6,961 nucleotides of DNA, taken from positions 1 through 6,961 of the forward strand of contig SKLB01000092.1 in NCBI GenBank assembly GCA_007123465.1, given 5' to 3'. The notes beneath the pieces are model-generated. The model made no database searches and was not told the DNA's origin. It worked only from the letters and a program-made list of their open reading frames with translations. A program made the position numbers and the translations under genes. The DNA is from Spirochaetales bacterium (GTDB taxonomy: Bacteria > Spirochaetota > Spirochaetia > DSM-27196 > PWMO01). Of this stretch, positions 6,476 to 6,961 are shown piece after piece. The stretch's first letter is position 1. Each line of letters starts with the position of its first letter.

Positions 6476-6961
6476 ATGAGTATTACCTCACCAACCGAGC
6501 AACTGGCTGAGATCCGCGACGAGTGGAACAGACGTACGGCAGAGCCGGCCGAGGATCTTCTGGACCGAATTCAAGACGGCCGCATAAGCGACGCAACAGC
6601 GCACGTGATCTTCCGCGCGGAACCGGCAGAGCGGGCGGCGATTGTCGACAATCTGGTACAGCGGTTGGCGGGGCGTTTTCACGATAGCGGCGCGCCGGAC
6701 AGGCAGCGAATGCTGGAGTTTTGCGTCAAGCTGGCGCTTGACTTCGGTAGCTTTCTGCCGGCGTGGCGAAGCGCCACATCGCAGCCCGAAGCCGACCTCG
6801 CCGGCAGCGTCCTGTCGCTGTGCGAACGCCTCTGTCGGGCCGACAGCGCTGCTGCGGACGAGCTGCAGCAGCGGCTGCACTCCGACTTTCTGGCGCGCCT
6901 GGGAGCCGAGGCGGTCAGCGATGCGGCCGAGGCACAGCGGATCGCCGCTGAGGCGTTTGGT
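6476..6961 (+). CDS. Unrecognised helical protein, 3' end beyond the window
   Basis: I do not recognise this gene. The frame is open for 162 codons from ATG 6476 to the last base. GGAG at 6464-6467, inside the preceding gene, is eight bases upstream, and only two bases separate the genes, so it is probably the next cistron of the operon and translationally coupled. The visible part is rich in Ala, Glu, Arg, Leu and Asp, and looks all-helical and soluble. It has no signal peptide, membrane segment, nucleotide-binding loop or metal-binding cluster that I can see. The only Cys are residues 83, 116 and 120. The aromatic/hydrophobic stretch LALDFGSFLPAW (86-97) breaks the charged helices. It starts with polar residues (MSITSPTEQLAEIRDEWNRR), unlike common sugar kinases, aldolases or transcription regulators. 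The opposite strand also has an open frame over 6488-6880, but it has no operon context. Confidence 0.72.
   Translation, partial: MSITSPTEQLAEIRDEWNRRTAEPAEDLLDRIQDGRISDATAHVIFRAEPAERAAIVDNLVQRLAGRFHDSGAPDRQRMLEFCVKLALDFGSFLPAWRSATSQPEADLAGSVLSLCERLCRADSAAADELQQRLHSDFLARLGAEAVSDAAEAQRIAAEAFG

Noticed and set aside
6488..6880. Minus-strand open frame of 130 codons at the window end
   Set aside because: The plus-strand frame from 6476 has a ribosome site, operon spacing of two bases and natural helical composition; the minus frame has none of these. Since the plus product is unrecognised, this rejection is less certain than the others.
1..6961. CRISPR arrays, tRNA/rRNA genes, insertion sequences, attachment sites, defence or phage genes
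   Set aside because: None seen: no spaced direct repeats, cloverleaf-like sequences, transposase motifs or terminal inverted repeats, and coding genes fill nearly the whole window.

Overview
The window is a GC-rich bacterial segment (close to 60% GC by eye). All genes lie on the plus strand and are tightly packed. It carries a tripartite TRAP transporter followed by sugar-acid-type catabolic enzymes. The best clue to the host is the solute-binding protein: its signal peptide ends in AFA and the mature chain starts GGRAEP. A Gly-Gly-x-x-Glu start right after the cleavage site is common in binding proteins of spirochaetes (Spirochaeta/Sphaerochaeta-like). I therefore lean towards a moderately GC-rich member of the Spirochaetaceae, but this rests on one motif.

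Layout: (1) positions 3-1157, the 3' part of an aldehyde dehydrogenase of the succinate-semialdehyde dehydrogenase type, whose start lies upstream of the window. (2) 1158-1302, a 145-base intergenic region with a consensus sigma70-type promoter (TTGACA, 18 bases, TATAAT). A 15-base palindrome sits at the predicted transcription start and looks like a repressor operator. (3) 1303-2289 dctP, 2393-2998 dctQ and 3014-4291 dctM: periplasmic binding protein, small membrane subunit and large membrane subunit of a TRAP transporter. A strong hairpin followed by a T-run separates dctP from dctQ. (4) 4303-5340, a zinc-dependent medium-chain dehydrogenase. (5) 5346-6473, an enolase-superfamily (mandelate racemase subgroup) enzyme, most likely a sugar-acid dehydratase. 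(6) 6476 to the end, the 5' part of a helical protein that I do not recognise.

How they fit together: from dctP onward, gaps are 103, 15, 11, 5 and 2 bases, so this is almost certainly one operon driven by the promoter at 1219-1248. The simplest reading is that DctPQM imports a carboxylated substrate (a sugar acid such as an aldonate or uronate), the zinc dehydrogenase oxidises or interconverts a hydroxyl/keto group, and the dehydratase removes water to give a 2-keto-3-deoxy acid. The downstream kinase/aldolase steps are not in the window. The aldehyde dehydrogenase precedes the promoter and belongs to another transcript that may or may not be related. The exact substrate cannot be read from the sequence. 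I see no clearly new biological system; the least explained elements are the unrecognised terminal gene and the operator.
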